From: CBIFVZ01 sp966185765
Lineage (GTDB): Bacteria; Pseudomonadota; Gammaproteobacteria; Enterobacterales; Enterobacteriaceae
Assembly (NCBI GenBank): GCA_966185765.1
Contig: CBIFVZ010000038.1
Span: forward strand, 1-36,163
Reading direction: 5' to 3'
Length of the DNA: 36,163 nucleotides
The first letter of the stretch is position 1. Each line of letters starts with the position of its first letter. Positions 6,743 to 15,747 of the stretch are shown here, piece by piece. The notes under the pieces are model-generated. The model did not search any database. It worked only from the letters and a program-made list of their open reading frames with translations, and was not told where the DNA came from. The position numbers and the translations under genes are program-made.

Positions 6743-8776
6743 GTGAGTATTCTAGGTTATTTACAGCGCGTAGGCCGCGCACTCATGGTGCCGGTGGCGA
6801 CATTGCCAGCAGCAGCCATCCTGATGGGTGTCGGTTACTGGATAGATCCGGTAGGCTGGGGTGGAGATAGCGCACTTGCTGCGTTCTTTATCAAGTCTGG
6901 CTCTGCCATTATTGACAACATGTCTGTACTGTTTGCCATCGGTGTGGCTTACGGTATGTCTAAAGATAAAGATGGCGCCGCGGCGCTAACCGGTTTCGTC
7001 GGTTTCCTTGTCCTGACCACGCTGTGTTCTCCAGCGGCGGTTTCCATGATCAAACATATCCCGGCCGATCAAGTGCCGGCTGCGTTTGGCAAAATTCAGA
7101 ACCAGTTCATCGGTATTATGGTGGGTATCATCTCCGCCGAACTTTACAACCGTTTTAGCGGCGTAGAGTTGCCGAAGGCGCTGTCTTTCTTCAGCGGCCG
7201 CCGTCTGGTGCCTATCCTGACCTCTTTTGTCATGATTATCGTCGCGTTCCTGCTGATGATTGTCTGGCCGGTCATTTATGATGGTCTGGTGCATTTCGGT
7301 GAAGCCATTCAGAAAATGGGTTCCGTTGGCGCAGGCGTCTATGCCTTCTTTAACCGTCTGTTGATTCCGGTTGGCCTGCACCATGCGCTTAACTCCGTAT
7401 TCTGGTTCGACGTAGCGGGCATCAACGATATCCCGAACTTCCTGGGCGGCGCACAGTCTCTGGCGGCGGGTACGGCGGAAGTGGGTATCACCGGTCGCTA
7501 TCAGGCGGGCTTCTTCCCGATTATGATGTTCGGCCTGCCGGGTGCGGCACTGGCGATTTACCACTGCGCACGTCCTGAAAACAAAGCAAAAGTGCTGGGC
7601 ATCATGATGGCGGGCGCGTTTGCTGCGTTCTTTACCGGTATCACTGAACCGCTGGAATTCTCCTTCATGTTCGTGGCGCCAGTGCTGTATGTGATTCACG
7701 CCATCCTGAGCGGTATCTCCGTGTATATCGCTGCCAGCATGCAGTGGATTGCAGGCTTTGGATTCAGCGCCGGTCTGGTTGACCTTGTGCTGTCTACCCG
7801 TAACCCGCTGGCGACCCACTGGTACATGCTGATTCCGCAGGGCCTGGTGTTCTTCGTTATCTACTACGTGGTGTTCCGTTTCGCTATCACCAAATTCAAC
7901 ATGATGACCCCGGGTCGCGAACTGGCGGTTGCCGGTAGCGAAGCCGACGGTGAAGACAAAAACCTGAGCGGCAATGTTACCGGTTCTGGTGAGCAGGACA
8001 TCCCGCAGCTGGCGCGTCAGTACATTGCAGCAATCGGTGGTTCTGACAACCTGACCGGTATCGACGCCTGTATCACCCGTCTGCGTCTGAACGTAAAAGA
8101 CTCTTCTGTAGTAAATGATGCACTGGCGAAACGCCTGGGCGCGAGCGGCGTTATCCGCCTGAACAAAACCAGCGTGCAGATTATTGTTGGCTTTGTGGCT
8201 GAGAAAATCGCCAACGCCATGAAAACGGTGGGTCACGTTGATGCAGCCCCTGCGGATACAGCTCCGGGCGTCGCACAGGCAAAAGCGCAGGCTGTGCCGA
8301 ACAGTGCCAAACCGACGCTGGTCACGCTTCTCTCGCCGGTCACCGGTGACGTTGTGGCGCTTGATGATGTGCCGGACGAGGCCTTCGCCAGCAAAGCGGT
8401 AGGCGACGGTGTGGCGGTGAAGCCGACGGATAAAACGGTTGTGTCACCGGCTGCCGGGACCGTAGTGAAAATCTTCAACACCAACCATGCATTCTGCCTG
8501 GAAACGGCAGAGGGTGCGGAAGTGGTGGTCCACATGGGTATTGATACCGTTGCACTGGGGGGTAAAGGCTTTACTCGCCTGGTTGAAGAGGGCGCAGAGG
8601 TTGTGGCAGGTCAGCCAGTGCTGGAAATGGATCTGGATTTCCTGAACACGAATGCGCGTTCTATGATAAGCCCGGTTGTTTGCAGCAATATTGATGACTT
8701 CGGTGGCCTGGTGGTTAAAGCCAGCGGTGCTGTCGTTGCAGGGCAAACGCCACTGTATGAAATTAAAGGCAAATAA
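6743..8776 (+). CDS. nagE: PTS N-acetylglucosamine transporter, EIICBA
   Basis: NagE imports N-acetylglucosamine across the inner membrane and phosphorylates it to GlcNAc-6-P. The open frame extends upstream, but family members begin close to SILGYLQRVGRAL. I therefore use the GTG at 6743, preceded by AGGGGG, giving 677 residues (E. coli 648). The order is EIIC (about 1-390, multiple membrane helices with GLPGAAL and TGITEPLEF), EIIB with phospho-Cys443 in GIDACITRLR, and EIIA with phospho-His597 in VVHMGIDTV. The Ala/Pro-rich linker before EIIA, about residues 495-530, probably accounts for part of the extra length. It is divergent from nagB and under NagC and CRP. Confidence 0.97.
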   Translation: MSILGYLQRVGRALMVPVATLPAAAILMGVGYWIDPVGWGGDSALAAFFIKSGSAIIDNMSVLFAIGVAYGMSKDKDGAAALTGFVGFLVLTTLCSPAAVSMIKHIPADQVPAAFGKIQNQFIGIMVGIISAELYNRFSGVELPKALSFFSGRRLVPILTSFVMIIVAFLLMIVWPVIYDGLVHFGEAIQKMGSVGAGVYAFFNRLLIPVGLHHALNSVFWFDVAGINDIPNFLGGAQSLAAGTAEVGITGRYQAGFFPIMMFGLPGAALAIYHCARPENKAKVLGIMMAGAFAAFFTGITEPLEFSFMFVAPVLYVIHAILSGISVYIAASMQWIAGFGFSAGLVDLVLSTRNPLATHWYMLIPQGLVFFVIYYVVFRFAITKFNMMTPGRELAVAGSEADGEDKNLSGNVTGSGEQDIPQLARQYIAAIGGSDNLTGIDACITRLRLNVKDSSVVNDALAKRLGASGVIRLNKTSVQIIVGFVAEKIANAMKTVGHVDAAPADTAPGVAQAKAQAVPNSAKPTLVTLLSPVTGDVVALDDVPDEAFASKAVGDGVAVKPTDKTVVSPAAGTVVKIFNTNHAFCLETAEGAEVVVHMGIDTVALGGKGFTRLVEEGAEVVAGQPVLEMDLDFLNTNARSMISPVVCSNIDDFGGLVVKASGAVVAGQTPLYEIKGK

Positions 8777-8799
8777 TCTCTCCTGAGTACTTAGCCTTA

Positions 8800-8830
8800 A
8801 GCGGCCGGGTTAATCCCCGGCCGCTTTTTT
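8800..8830 (+). terminator. intrinsic terminator of nagE
   Basis: A perfect 10-bp stem (AGCGGCCGGG/CCCGGCCGCT) with a 6-nt loop is followed by six T, 24 bp after the nagE stop. It separates nagE from glnS. Confidence 0.93.
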
Positions 8831-8936
8831 ATTCCCCATACGGGACGCGTGATTTTCTGTAACTAAAGGTTGTGTCCACGCACGGCTTGTACGATCATGT
8901 GCGGCAAACCGTTTGACACGCTTTGAGGTATTTGAG

Positions 8937-10604
8937 ATGAGTGAGGCAGAAGCCCGCCCAACCAATTTTATTCGCCAGATTATTGATGAAGATCTGGCTA
9001 GCGGTAAGCACAACAGCGTGCATACCCGTTTCCCACCTGAGCCGAATGGCTACCTGCATATCGGCCACGCCAAGTCCATCTGCCTTAACTTTGGCATTGC
9101 TCAGGACTATAAAGGCGAGTGCAACCTGCGTTTTGATGACACGAACCCGGTAAAAGAAGACATCGAGTATGTGGACTCTATTAAGCATGACGTTGAGTGG
9201 CTGGGTTTCCACTGGAGCGGTAATGTACGTTACTCCTCAGACTATTTTGACCAGTTGCACGCCTATGCCGTTGAGCTTATCAATAAGGGCCTGGCTTACG
9301 TTGATGAACTGTCGCCGGAGCAAATTCGCGAATATCGCGGCACGCTAACTGAACCGGGCAAGCACAGTCCCTATCGCGACCGTACGGTTGAAGAGAACCT
9401 GGCGTTGTTTGAAAAAATGCGCAATGGCGAATTTGCCGAGGGCACAGCATGTCTGCGTGCGAAGATTGACATGGCATCGCCGTTTATCGTATTGCGCGAT
9501 CCGGTTATCTACCGCATTAAATTTGCCGATCACCACCAGACCGGCAACAAGTGGTGCATCTACCCGATGTACGACTTTACGCACTGTATTTCTGATGCGC
9601 TTGAAGGTATTACGCACTCGCTGTGTACGCTTGAGTTCCAGGACAACCGTCGCCTGTACGACTGGGTGCTGGATAACATCACTATCCCGACACATCCGCG
9701 TCAGTATGAGTTCTCGCGTCTGAATCTGGAATACACCGTGATGTCCAAACGCAAGCTCAACCTGCTGGTGACGGACAAGCTGGTGGAAGGTTGGGACGAT
9801 CCGCGTATGCCGACCATTTCTGGCCTTCGTCGTCGTGGTTACACCCCTGCCGCTGTTCGCGAGTTTTGTAAACGTATTGGTGTGACCAAGCAGGACAATA
9901 CTGTCGAAATGGCTGCGCTTGAGGCCTGCATCCGTGAAGACCTTAACGAGAATGCACCGCGCGCTATGGCGGTTATCGATCCGGTTAAGCTTGTGATTGA
10001 GAACTACCCGCAAGGGCATAGCGAAATCGTCAGCATGCCAAATCATCCAAACCGCCCGGAAATGGGTACGCGTGACGTGCCGTTTAGCGGTGAGATTTGG
10101 ATCGATCGTGCAGATTTTCGTGAGGAAGCGAACAAACAGTACAAACGTCTGGTACTGGGTAAAGAAGTTCGCCTGCGTAATGCTTATGTTGTTAAAGCTG
10201 AACGTGTCGAGAAAGACGCCGAAGGCAACATCACAACTATCTTTTGCAGCTACGATGCCGATACGCTGAGTAAAGATCCCGCAGATGGCCGCAAAGTTAA
10301 AGGCGTTATCCACTGGGTAAGCGCTCAGCATGCGCTGGCGGTAGAGATTCGTCTTTATGACCGCCTGTTCAGCGTGCCGAATCCAGGTGCTGCAGAAGAC
10401 TTCCTGTCAGTGATTAATCCGGACTCTCTGGTGATTCGTCAGGGTTATGCCGAACCGAGCCTGAAAGGGGCAAAAGCAGGCGAGGCGTATCAGTTTGAGC
10501 GTGAAGGCTATTTCTGCCTCGACAGCCGTCATTCCTCAGCGGAGAAACCGGTGTTTAACCGCACCGTGGGTCTGCGTGATACCTGGGCAAAAAGCGGCGA
10601 GTAA
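8937..10604 (+). CDS. glnS: glutamine--tRNA ligase
   Basis: GlnS charges tRNA-Gln in the cytoplasm. The in-frame ATG at 8913 gives an 8-residue extension not found in the family. The ATG at 8937, preceded by TGAGGT, gives MSEAEARPTNF and 555 residues as in E. coli. It is a class I synthetase: PEPNGYLHIGHAKS holds the HIGH motif near residue 40, VMSKRKL near residue 268 is the KMSKS variant, and the C-terminal half is the anticodon-binding beta-barrel region. It stands between two strong terminators, so it is a single-gene unit. Confidence 0.98.
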   Translation: MSEAEARPTNFIRQIIDEDLASGKHNSVHTRFPPEPNGYLHIGHAKSICLNFGIAQDYKGECNLRFDDTNPVKEDIEYVDSIKHDVEWLGFHWSGNVRYSSDYFDQLHAYAVELINKGLAYVDELSPEQIREYRGTLTEPGKHSPYRDRTVEENLALFEKMRNGEFAEGTACLRAKIDMASPFIVLRDPVIYRIKFADHHQTGNKWCIYPMYDFTHCISDALEGITHSLCTLEFQDNRRLYDWVLDNITIPTHPRQYEFSRLNLEYTVMSKRKLNLLVTDKLVEGWDDPRMPTISGLRRRGYTPAAVREFCKRIGVTKQDNTVEMAALEACIREDLNENAPRAMAVIDPVKLVIENYPQGHSEIVSMPNHPNRPEMGTRDVPFSGEIWIDRADFREEANKQYKRLVLGKEVRLRNAYVVKAERVEKDAEGNITTIFCSYDADTLSKDPADGRKVKGVIHWVSAQHALAVEIRLYDRLFSVPNPGAAEDFLSVINPDSLVIRQGYAEPSLKGAKAGEAYQFEREGYFCLDSRHSSAEKPVFNRTVGLRDTWAKSGE

Positions 10605-10623
10605 GTCTCGCGCTGAGTACGAC

Positions 10624-10650
10624 AAACGCCGCCCTGTGCGGCGTTTTTTT
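10624..10650 (+). terminator. intrinsic terminator of glnS
   Basis: A 7-bp GC-rich stem (ACGCCGC/GCGGCGT) with loop CCTGT is followed by seven T, 20 bp after the glnS stop. Confidence 0.93.
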
Positions 10651-10887
10651 ATGTCCTCAATGTGAATATTCGTTTTGCGAATTAACCTTTCCGGCAGTAC
10701 ATATTCTGGTTGTATCCAACGCTGTTTAATTCCTTTTTGTTATTACACTTTTATCAAAAACTTTTAAATATTTTGCGAAAATCGCACTGCTTTTTCCTGA
10801 AAAACTTGCATAAATATACTTTTTTACATTCTCTCATAAATTATGTGCACTTCGTCATAATCTGCACATTCTTTCCCCGAAAGCGTT

Positions 10888-10910
10888 GATAATTCGCGTC
10901 GCAAAAAATA
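10888..10910. promoter_or_regulatory. NagC operator candidate upstream of chiP
   Basis: The core TAATTCGCGTCGCAAA matches the reverse complement of the nagE operator (TAATTCGTATCGCAAA) at 14 of 16 bases. NagC is known to repress chiP in E. coli, which supports the assignment. Confidence 0.75.
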
Positions 10911-11019
10911 GTCTGGTTGCGGTCAGTGAGAGCGTAGAGACGCAATTGACTCAGGGAACTTAGCTTACGGGCACTTTTTTCTTTTCGCCAATTTGCCGTT
11001 TATGGCTGGCGATATTTTT

Positions 11020-11039
11020 TACGTCAAAGAGGAATTTTC
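11020..11039 (+). promoter_or_regulatory. ChiX sRNA pairing site over the chiP ribosome-binding site
   Basis: The leader reads CGTCAAAGAGGAATTTTC just before the ATG at 11042. This is complementary to the conserved ChiX segment ATTCCTCTTTGACG, as I recall the E. coli ChiX sequence. The AGAGGA ribosome-binding site is inside the duplex. In E. coli and Serratia, ChiX silences chiP here until chitooligosaccharides induce a decoy RNA. The chiX gene itself is not in the window. Confidence 0.8.
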
Positions 11040-11041
11040 AT

Positions 11042-12502
11042 ATGCGTACGTTCAGTGGCAAACGTAGTACGCTGGCGCTTGCTATCGCGTCTGTGACAGC
11101 GCTTTCAGGCTTTGTGGCAATGCCCGAAGCGAAGGCAGCCGGATTTATCGAAGACGCTTCCCTTACCGGTGGCATTTACTACTGGCAGCGCGAACGCGAT
11201 CGCAGGGATTTAAATCCCACTAAAGAAGAAAAGCTACCGGATGGTACAAAAGTTGATGTTATCAACCCGGATTACACTAAATATAAAACCAACCTCTCAC
11301 ACTCCACCTGGAACGCCAATCTTGATTTCCAGTCAGGCTATGCCGCTGACATGTTTGGCATCGATTTTGCCGTATTCACGGCTATTGAAATGGGCGAGTC
11401 GTCAGCAAGCGGCCACCCGAACGAAATCGCATTCTCCTCCAGTAATCGTGCTTACGATGAAGCCTGGACAGGTGACAAGAGTGGCGTGAGCATCTATAAA
11501 GCTGCCGCTAAATTCAAGTATGGGCCGATGTGGGCACGTGCGGGTTATATTCAACCTACGGGGCAGTCGTTGTTGGCTCCACACTGGAGTTTCATGCCGG
11601 GTACCTATCAGGGGGCTGAAACGGGCGCTAATTTTGACTTCGGCGATGACGGCGCTCTGAGCATGACCTATATGTGGGCCAACGAATATAAATCGCCGTG
11701 GCACACGAAGATGGATAAGTTCTACCAGAACGATAAGAACACCCGGGTTCGTTACCTGCATTCCATCGGTGCTAAATATGATTTTAAAAATGACCTCGTA
11801 CTGGAAGCCGCTTTCGGCCAGTCGCAGGGATATGTTGACCAGTATTTTGCTAAAGCCAGTTACAAATTTGACGTAGCCGGTAGCCCACTTTCCACCAGCT
11901 ATCAGTTCTATGGTGCGCGTGACAAGGTGAGTGATGATAAGGTCACCAACCTTTGGGAAAACAACGACATTTACGACGGCACCGCATGGCTGCAGGCGCT
12001 TACTTTTGGGTACAAAATTGGTCAGGTCGATCTCCGTCTGGAAGGGACCTGGGTTAAAGCGGAAGGTAACCAGGGTTACTTTCTGCAACGCATGACACCA
12101 ACGTATTCCTCCTCCAACGGTCGCCTGGATGTCTGGTGGGACAACCGCTCTGACTTCAACGCCAACGGCGAGAAATCGGTCTTCTTTGGCGCAATGTATG
12201 ACCTCAGCAACTGGAACCTGCCAGGTTGGGCCGTTGGTGCTTCCTATGTTTATGGCTGGGATGCGAAACCCAGTACTAACCCTATCTTCGATCAGAGTCA
12301 GCGTCTGAGAGAGTCTGCCTACAGCCTGGATGCGATGTATACCGTTCAGGAAGGGCGAGCTAAGGGTACGCTGTTCAAACTCCACTTCACTCAATACGAC
12401 AATCATAGCGATATCCCGAGCTATGGCGGCGGTTACGGCAACATCTTCCAGGACGAGCGTGACGTGAAGTTTATGGTTATCGCCCCGTTCACCATTTTCT
12501 GA
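11042..12502 (+). CDS. chiP: chitooligosaccharide outer-membrane porin (chitoporin)
   Basis: ChiP is an outer-membrane channel for chitooligosaccharides, OprD porin family. The 486-residue precursor (E. coli 468) has a signal peptide with cleavage predicted after AKA at residue 32. It then shows alternating beta-strand character with many Trp/Tyr (GGIYYWQRERDRR, MTYMWANEYKSPW) and ends in the terminal Phe of outer-membrane barrels. The ATG is fixed by the overlapping ribosome-binding and ChiX site. It is the first gene of chiP-chiQ-chb. Repression by NagC and ChiX is expected. It was formerly ybfM. Confidence 0.96.
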   Translation: MRTFSGKRSTLALAIASVTALSGFVAMPEAKAAGFIEDASLTGGIYYWQRERDRRDLNPTKEEKLPDGTKVDVINPDYTKYKTNLSHSTWNANLDFQSGYAADMFGIDFAVFTAIEMGESSASGHPNEIAFSSSNRAYDEAWTGDKSGVSIYKAAAKFKYGPMWARAGYIQPTGQSLLAPHWSFMPGTYQGAETGANFDFGDDGALSMTYMWANEYKSPWHTKMDKFYQNDKNTRVRYLHSIGAKYDFKNDLVLEAAFGQSQGYVDQYFAKASYKFDVAGSPLSTSYQFYGARDKVSDDKVTNLWENNDIYDGTAWLQALTFGYKIGQVDLRLEGTWVKAEGNQGYFLQRMTPTYSSSNGRLDVWWDNRSDFNANGEKSVFFGAMYDLSNWNLPGWAVGASYVYGWDAKPSTNPIFDQSQRLRESAYSLDAMYTVQEGRAKGTLFKLHFTQYDNHSDIPSYGGGYGNIFQDERDVKFMVIAPFTIF

Positions 12503-12514
12503 TTCTGATATCGC

Positions 12515-12537
12515 ACCGGGGCCACTGCAGCCCCGGT
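12515..12537 (+). promoter_or_regulatory. chiP-chiQ intercistronic hairpin
   Basis: A perfect 8-bp stem (ACCGGGGC/GCCCCGGT) with a 7-nt loop lies 13 bp after the chiP stop, with no T-run. It may protect the 3' end of chiP mRNA or tune chiQ/chb levels. That is an inference. Confidence 0.55.
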
Positions 12538-12557
12538 CACCCGCGTAAGGAAACAGT

Positions 12558-12881
12558 ATGAAAAAAAGTATGGTTATTGCGCTGGCGGTATTGGTCCTGA
12601 GCGCCTGTAGCAATTCATCTGGCCCACAGGAAGACGTGCGATTGCAACAGGCCTGGGAAACGTGCATTCAGACCGCCCAGGGTTCACCTGAAAAGCTGAA
12701 AGTTTGTGAAAACTTACCTAAGTCAGCAGCAGAAGCCCGGCAGCATGAAAGTACCGCCGCAGAAAGCATCCCTTCAGCGGAATATCAAAAATGCATCCAG
12801 GCCAGGAAGAGCGGTAACGATCAGGCCGTCGCGAAAGAATGTGAAAAAATCTGGCAGCAAAGCCACGCCAGCAACCCTTAA
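12558..12881 (+). CDS. chiQ: chitosugar-induced lipoprotein ChiQ
   Basis: The 107-residue product has a short signal peptide ending in the lipobox LSAC (Cys17 lipidated), so it should be anchored to a membrane facing the periplasm. The mature part is hydrophilic and helical and contains two Cys pairs around QAWETCIQTAQG and YQKCIQARKSG, each followed by a second Cys (LKVCE, AKECE). That suggests a duplicated small motif. It corresponds to E. coli ChiQ (YbfN), whose exact role is not established. It lies 55 bp after chiP and 18 bp before chb in one operon. Confidence 0.93.
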   Translation: MKKSMVIALAVLVLSACSNSSGPQEDVRLQQAWETCIQTAQGSPEKLKVCENLPKSAAEARQHESTAAESIPSAEYQKCIQARKSGNDQAVAKECEKIWQQSHASNP

Positions 12882-12899
12882 ACCGAAAGGACACAGCAG

Positions 12900-15551
12900 A
12901 TGAAAATGTTTAAAGCGAGCGTATTAGGCGGCGTCATTTCGGCGCTTCTGTGTAGCGGAGCGGCCTTTGCCGGACAGGAAACGGTAGACAGCATCAGTAA
13001 ACTGAAGTTGAACTACACCATCAATGATAATCAGGCGGCGCTGAACGGCGTTGACTGCGCAGCGCTCGGCGCTGACTGGGCCTCATGTAACAAGGCCACC
13101 ATTAAACTGACCAATAACGGCGATGCTATCACCAGCAAGGACTGGACTATCTGGTTCCCAAGCATTCGCCAGGTACTGAAAATCGACAGCGATCAGTTTA
13201 AAGTGACGCACGTTGTAGGCGACCTGCATAAGCTTGAACCCACCGATAAATTCACCGGCTTCCCGGCGGGCGGTACGGTTGAAATTCCCATCATCAACGA
13301 ATACTGGCAAATCTTCATGACCGACGTGATCCCACGTTGGTATGTCACGTCTGGCGATGCAAAACCGAAAGTGATTGCCAGTACGGACACCGAAAATCTG
13401 GACAGCTTCGTCACACCGATTGGCGATCAGTGGAAGCGCACCAAAGAAGACAACAACATCCTGATGACCGCAGAGACCCGTTTTGAGAAAAACAGCGATG
13501 TGAAGTTGCTCAATGCGAGTGAACTGCGCGGCCAGATTATGCCTACACCGAAGCAGGTAACCGTTCATGGTCAGGACGTTGATCTGAGCAAAGGCGTGAA
13601 ACTGGACCTGGCAACGCTTGATAAGGCAACGGTTAAAGCAGTTGAAGAGCGCTTTAAACGACTTGGCGTTAAAACGGGTTCAGGTTACCCGGTACGTACT
13701 GAGGTGAAAAAAGATAGCTTTAGCGGTGATGAAGCGGTATCCGGCGCGTATACCCTGACGATTGGCGAGAAAGAAGCGGTCATTACCGGCTATGACGCAA
13801 CGGGTGTGTTCTACGGTTTGCAGTCCATCATGTCTCTGATTCCGATGGACGGCGACAAGAAGATTGCCACGCTGGATGCGAAGGATGCCCCACGTTTTGC
13901 CTATCGCGGTATGTTTATCGACGTAGGCCGTAACTTCCATAGCAAAGCCGCTATTCTGCGCGCCATTGATCAGATGTCGGCGCTGAAAATGAACAAATTC
14001 CATTTCCACCTCACCGACGATGAAGGCTGGCGTATTGAAATTCCTGGCCTGCCGGAACTCACAGAAGTTGGCGGTAAACGTTGCCATGATTTGAGTGAGA
14101 AAACCTGTCTGCTGCCGCAGCTTGGCTCAGGCCCGGATAGCGACAACAACGGCAGCGGCTGGTTTACCCGCGCTGACTATATTGACATTGTTAAGTATGC
14201 GGCAGCGCGCCATGTACAGGTCATACCCGAAATCGATGTGCCAGCACACGCGCGTGCAGCCGTTATCTCTATGGAAGCACGCTATGACCGCCTGATGAAA
14301 GAAGGCAAAGAGAAAGAGGCTAACGAGTTCCGCTTGCTGGATCCTACCGATACGTCTAATACCACGGGTGTGCAGTATTACGACCACACTGGCTATCTGA
14401 ACCCGTGCATGGACTCCTCGCTGAACTTTGTTAATAAAGTCATTGGTGAAATGCAGGCGATGCACAAAGAGGCCGGTCAGCCGCTGGAAACCTGGCACTT
14501 TGGCGGTGACGAGGCGAAAAACATCTACCTGGGCGCAGGCTATGCCGATAAGAAGTCTGGCGCTGAAGGCAAAGGGCTTATTGATATGAGTACCCAGGAC
14601 AAGCCGTGGGCGAAATCTCAGGTTTGCCAGGCAATGCTTAAAGAAGGCAAGGTTGAGGATCTGGAGCACCTGCCGAGCTACTTTGCTATTCAGGTCAGTA
14701 AACTTGTTAACGACCACGGCATCGAGAAGATGATGGCCTGGCAGGACGGTGTTAAAGATGCCAAAGACGCCTCTGAGTTTGCGACCAAGCGTATGGGCGT
14801 TAACTTCTGGGATACCATCTACTGGGGCGGTGGCGACTCGGTGAACGACTGGGCAAATAAAGGCTTTGAAGTCACGATTTCAAACCCGGACTATCTGTAT
14901 CTGGACTTCCCGCAGGAAGTGGATCCGAAAGAGCCGGGCTATTACTGGGGTACCCGTTTTAGCGATGAGCGTAAGATCTTTGCCTTCGCACCAAATAACA
15001 TGCCACAGAACGCCGAAACATCGGTAGACCGCGACGGCAACGCCTTCTCCTCGGGTTCCGGGAAGGCCTGGCCGGGCGCTTATGGTATGTCTGCTCAGGT
15101 GTGGAGTGAAATAGTTCGCACCGACGACCAGCTGGAATACCGTCTGTTCCCACGTCTGTTCTCCGTTGCCGAGCGTGCATGGCACCGTGCAGGCTGGGAG
15201 CTGGATTATGTGGCAGGTCGTGAATTCAAAGGTGGTGAGACCAACTTCGTCGATAAAAAGGCGCTGGAGAAAGACTGGGAACGCTTTGCTAACCTGCTCG
15301 GTCAGCGCGAACTGGCGAAAGTAGATACTAACATCGCCTGGCGTCTACCGGTGCCTGGTGCACGTATCACCGATGGTAAGCTTGCTGCAAATACGGCTCT
15401 CCCGGGTGTGGCAATTCAGTACTCTACAGACGAGGGCAAAACCTGGCAGCGCTACGATGACCAGGCGCGTCCGCAGGTAAGCGGCACGGTTCTGGTACGC
15501 AGCGTAACGCCGGACGGCAAACGCTTCGGGCGCGAAACCTCGGTTAAGTAA
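12900..15551 (+). CDS. chb: periplasmic beta-N-acetylhexosaminidase (chitobiase, GH20)
   Basis: This enzyme cleaves chitobiose and short chitooligosaccharides to GlcNAc, which NagE imports. The 883-residue product matches Serratia chitobiase (885). It has a signal peptide (cleavage after AFA, residue 24), an N-terminal carbohydrate-binding-like domain (about 30-170), a GH20b domain (about 205-330), and a TIM-barrel GH20 domain with FHLTDDEGWRIEI and the catalytic pair Asp537-Glu538 in WHFGGDEAK. A small C-terminal beta domain follows. It lies 18 bp after chiQ with AAAGGA before the ATG. E. coli K-12 lacks it here; Serratia has the same chiP-chiQ-chitobiase order. It may be outer-membrane-facing or periplasmic. 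Confidence 0.95.
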   Translation: MKMFKASVLGGVISALLCSGAAFAGQETVDSISKLKLNYTINDNQAALNGVDCAALGADWASCNKATIKLTNNGDAITSKDWTIWFPSIRQVLKIDSDQFKVTHVVGDLHKLEPTDKFTGFPAGGTVEIPIINEYWQIFMTDVIPRWYVTSGDAKPKVIASTDTENLDSFVTPIGDQWKRTKEDNNILMTAETRFEKNSDVKLLNASELRGQIMPTPKQVTVHGQDVDLSKGVKLDLATLDKATVKAVEERFKRLGVKTGSGYPVRTEVKKDSFSGDEAVSGAYTLTIGEKEAVITGYDATGVFYGLQSIMSLIPMDGDKKIATLDAKDAPRFAYRGMFIDVGRNFHSKAAILRAIDQMSALKMNKFHFHLTDDEGWRIEIPGLPELTEVGGKRCHDLSEKTCLLPQLGSGPDSDNNGSGWFTRADYIDIVKYAAARHVQVIPEIDVPAHARAAVISMEARYDRLMKEGKEKEANEFRLLDPTDTSNTTGVQYYDHTGYLNPCMDSSLNFVNKVIGEMQAMHKEAGQPLETWHFGGDEAKNIYLGAGYADKKSGAEGKGLIDMSTQDKPWAKSQVCQAMLKEGKVEDLEHLPSYFAIQVSKLVNDHGIEKMMAWQDGVKDAKDASEFATKRMGVNFWDTIYWGGGDSVNDWANKGFEVTISNPDYLYLDFPQEVDPKEPGYYWGTRFSDERKIFAFAPNNMPQNAETSVDRDGNAFSSGSGKAWPGAYGMSAQVWSEIVRTDDQLEYRLFPRLFSVAERAWHRAGWELDYVAGREFKGGETNFVDKKALEKDWERFANLLGQRELAKVDTNIAWRLPVPGARITDGKLAANTALPGVAIQYSTDEGKTWQRYDDQARPQVSGTVLVRSVTPDGKRFGRETSVK

Positions 15552-15581
15552 CCCATCCCTTATTCATCTTTTTGATGAGAC

Positions 15582-15611
15582 AAGGCCCGGCGAATGCGCC
15601 GGGCCTTTTTA
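15582..15611 (+). terminator. intrinsic terminator of the chiP-chiQ-chb operon
   Basis: A perfect 10-bp stem (AAGGCCCGGC/GCCGGGCCTT) with a 6-nt loop is followed by T-rich sequence, 31 bp after the chb stop. Confidence 0.93.
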
Positions 15612-15747
15612 TTTTTCACGCTTTTCAGACGATGCTCAGCCAAATAGCCACTACGCTTTAATTCTATTGAGTATTTTTCATGCCTGTTTTGTAGCACCTG
15701 CAAGGGTGCTGCAGATGTCCTCACCGCAGAACACAAGGAGCGCGCGC

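Larger units (their letters stand above)
10651..11041 (+). promoter_or_regulatory. chiP control region and leader
   Basis: This 391-bp AT-rich gap contains no gene. It holds a possible CRP-like site (TGTGC-ACTTCG-TCATA, 10844-10859, imperfect), a NagC operator candidate at 10888-10910 and a ChiX pairing segment over the ribosome-binding site. I could not place the chiP -35/-10 boxes with confidence. The leader downstream of the operator is long, about 130 bp. Confidence 0.6.

Noticed and set aside
6986..8236. 416-codon open frame antisense to nagE
   Set aside because: It lies fully within nagE, has no ribosome-binding site and has low-complexity His/Gln/Arg-rich content typical of the complement of a GC-biased coding frame.
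9345..10331. 328-codon open frame antisense to glnS
   Set aside because: It is entirely inside the conserved glnS gene, with no start signals and no family resemblance.
11402..12667. 421-codon open frame antisense to chiP
   Set aside because: It overlaps chiP and the chiQ start on the opposite strand, with no recognisable domain. It is a shadow of codon bias.
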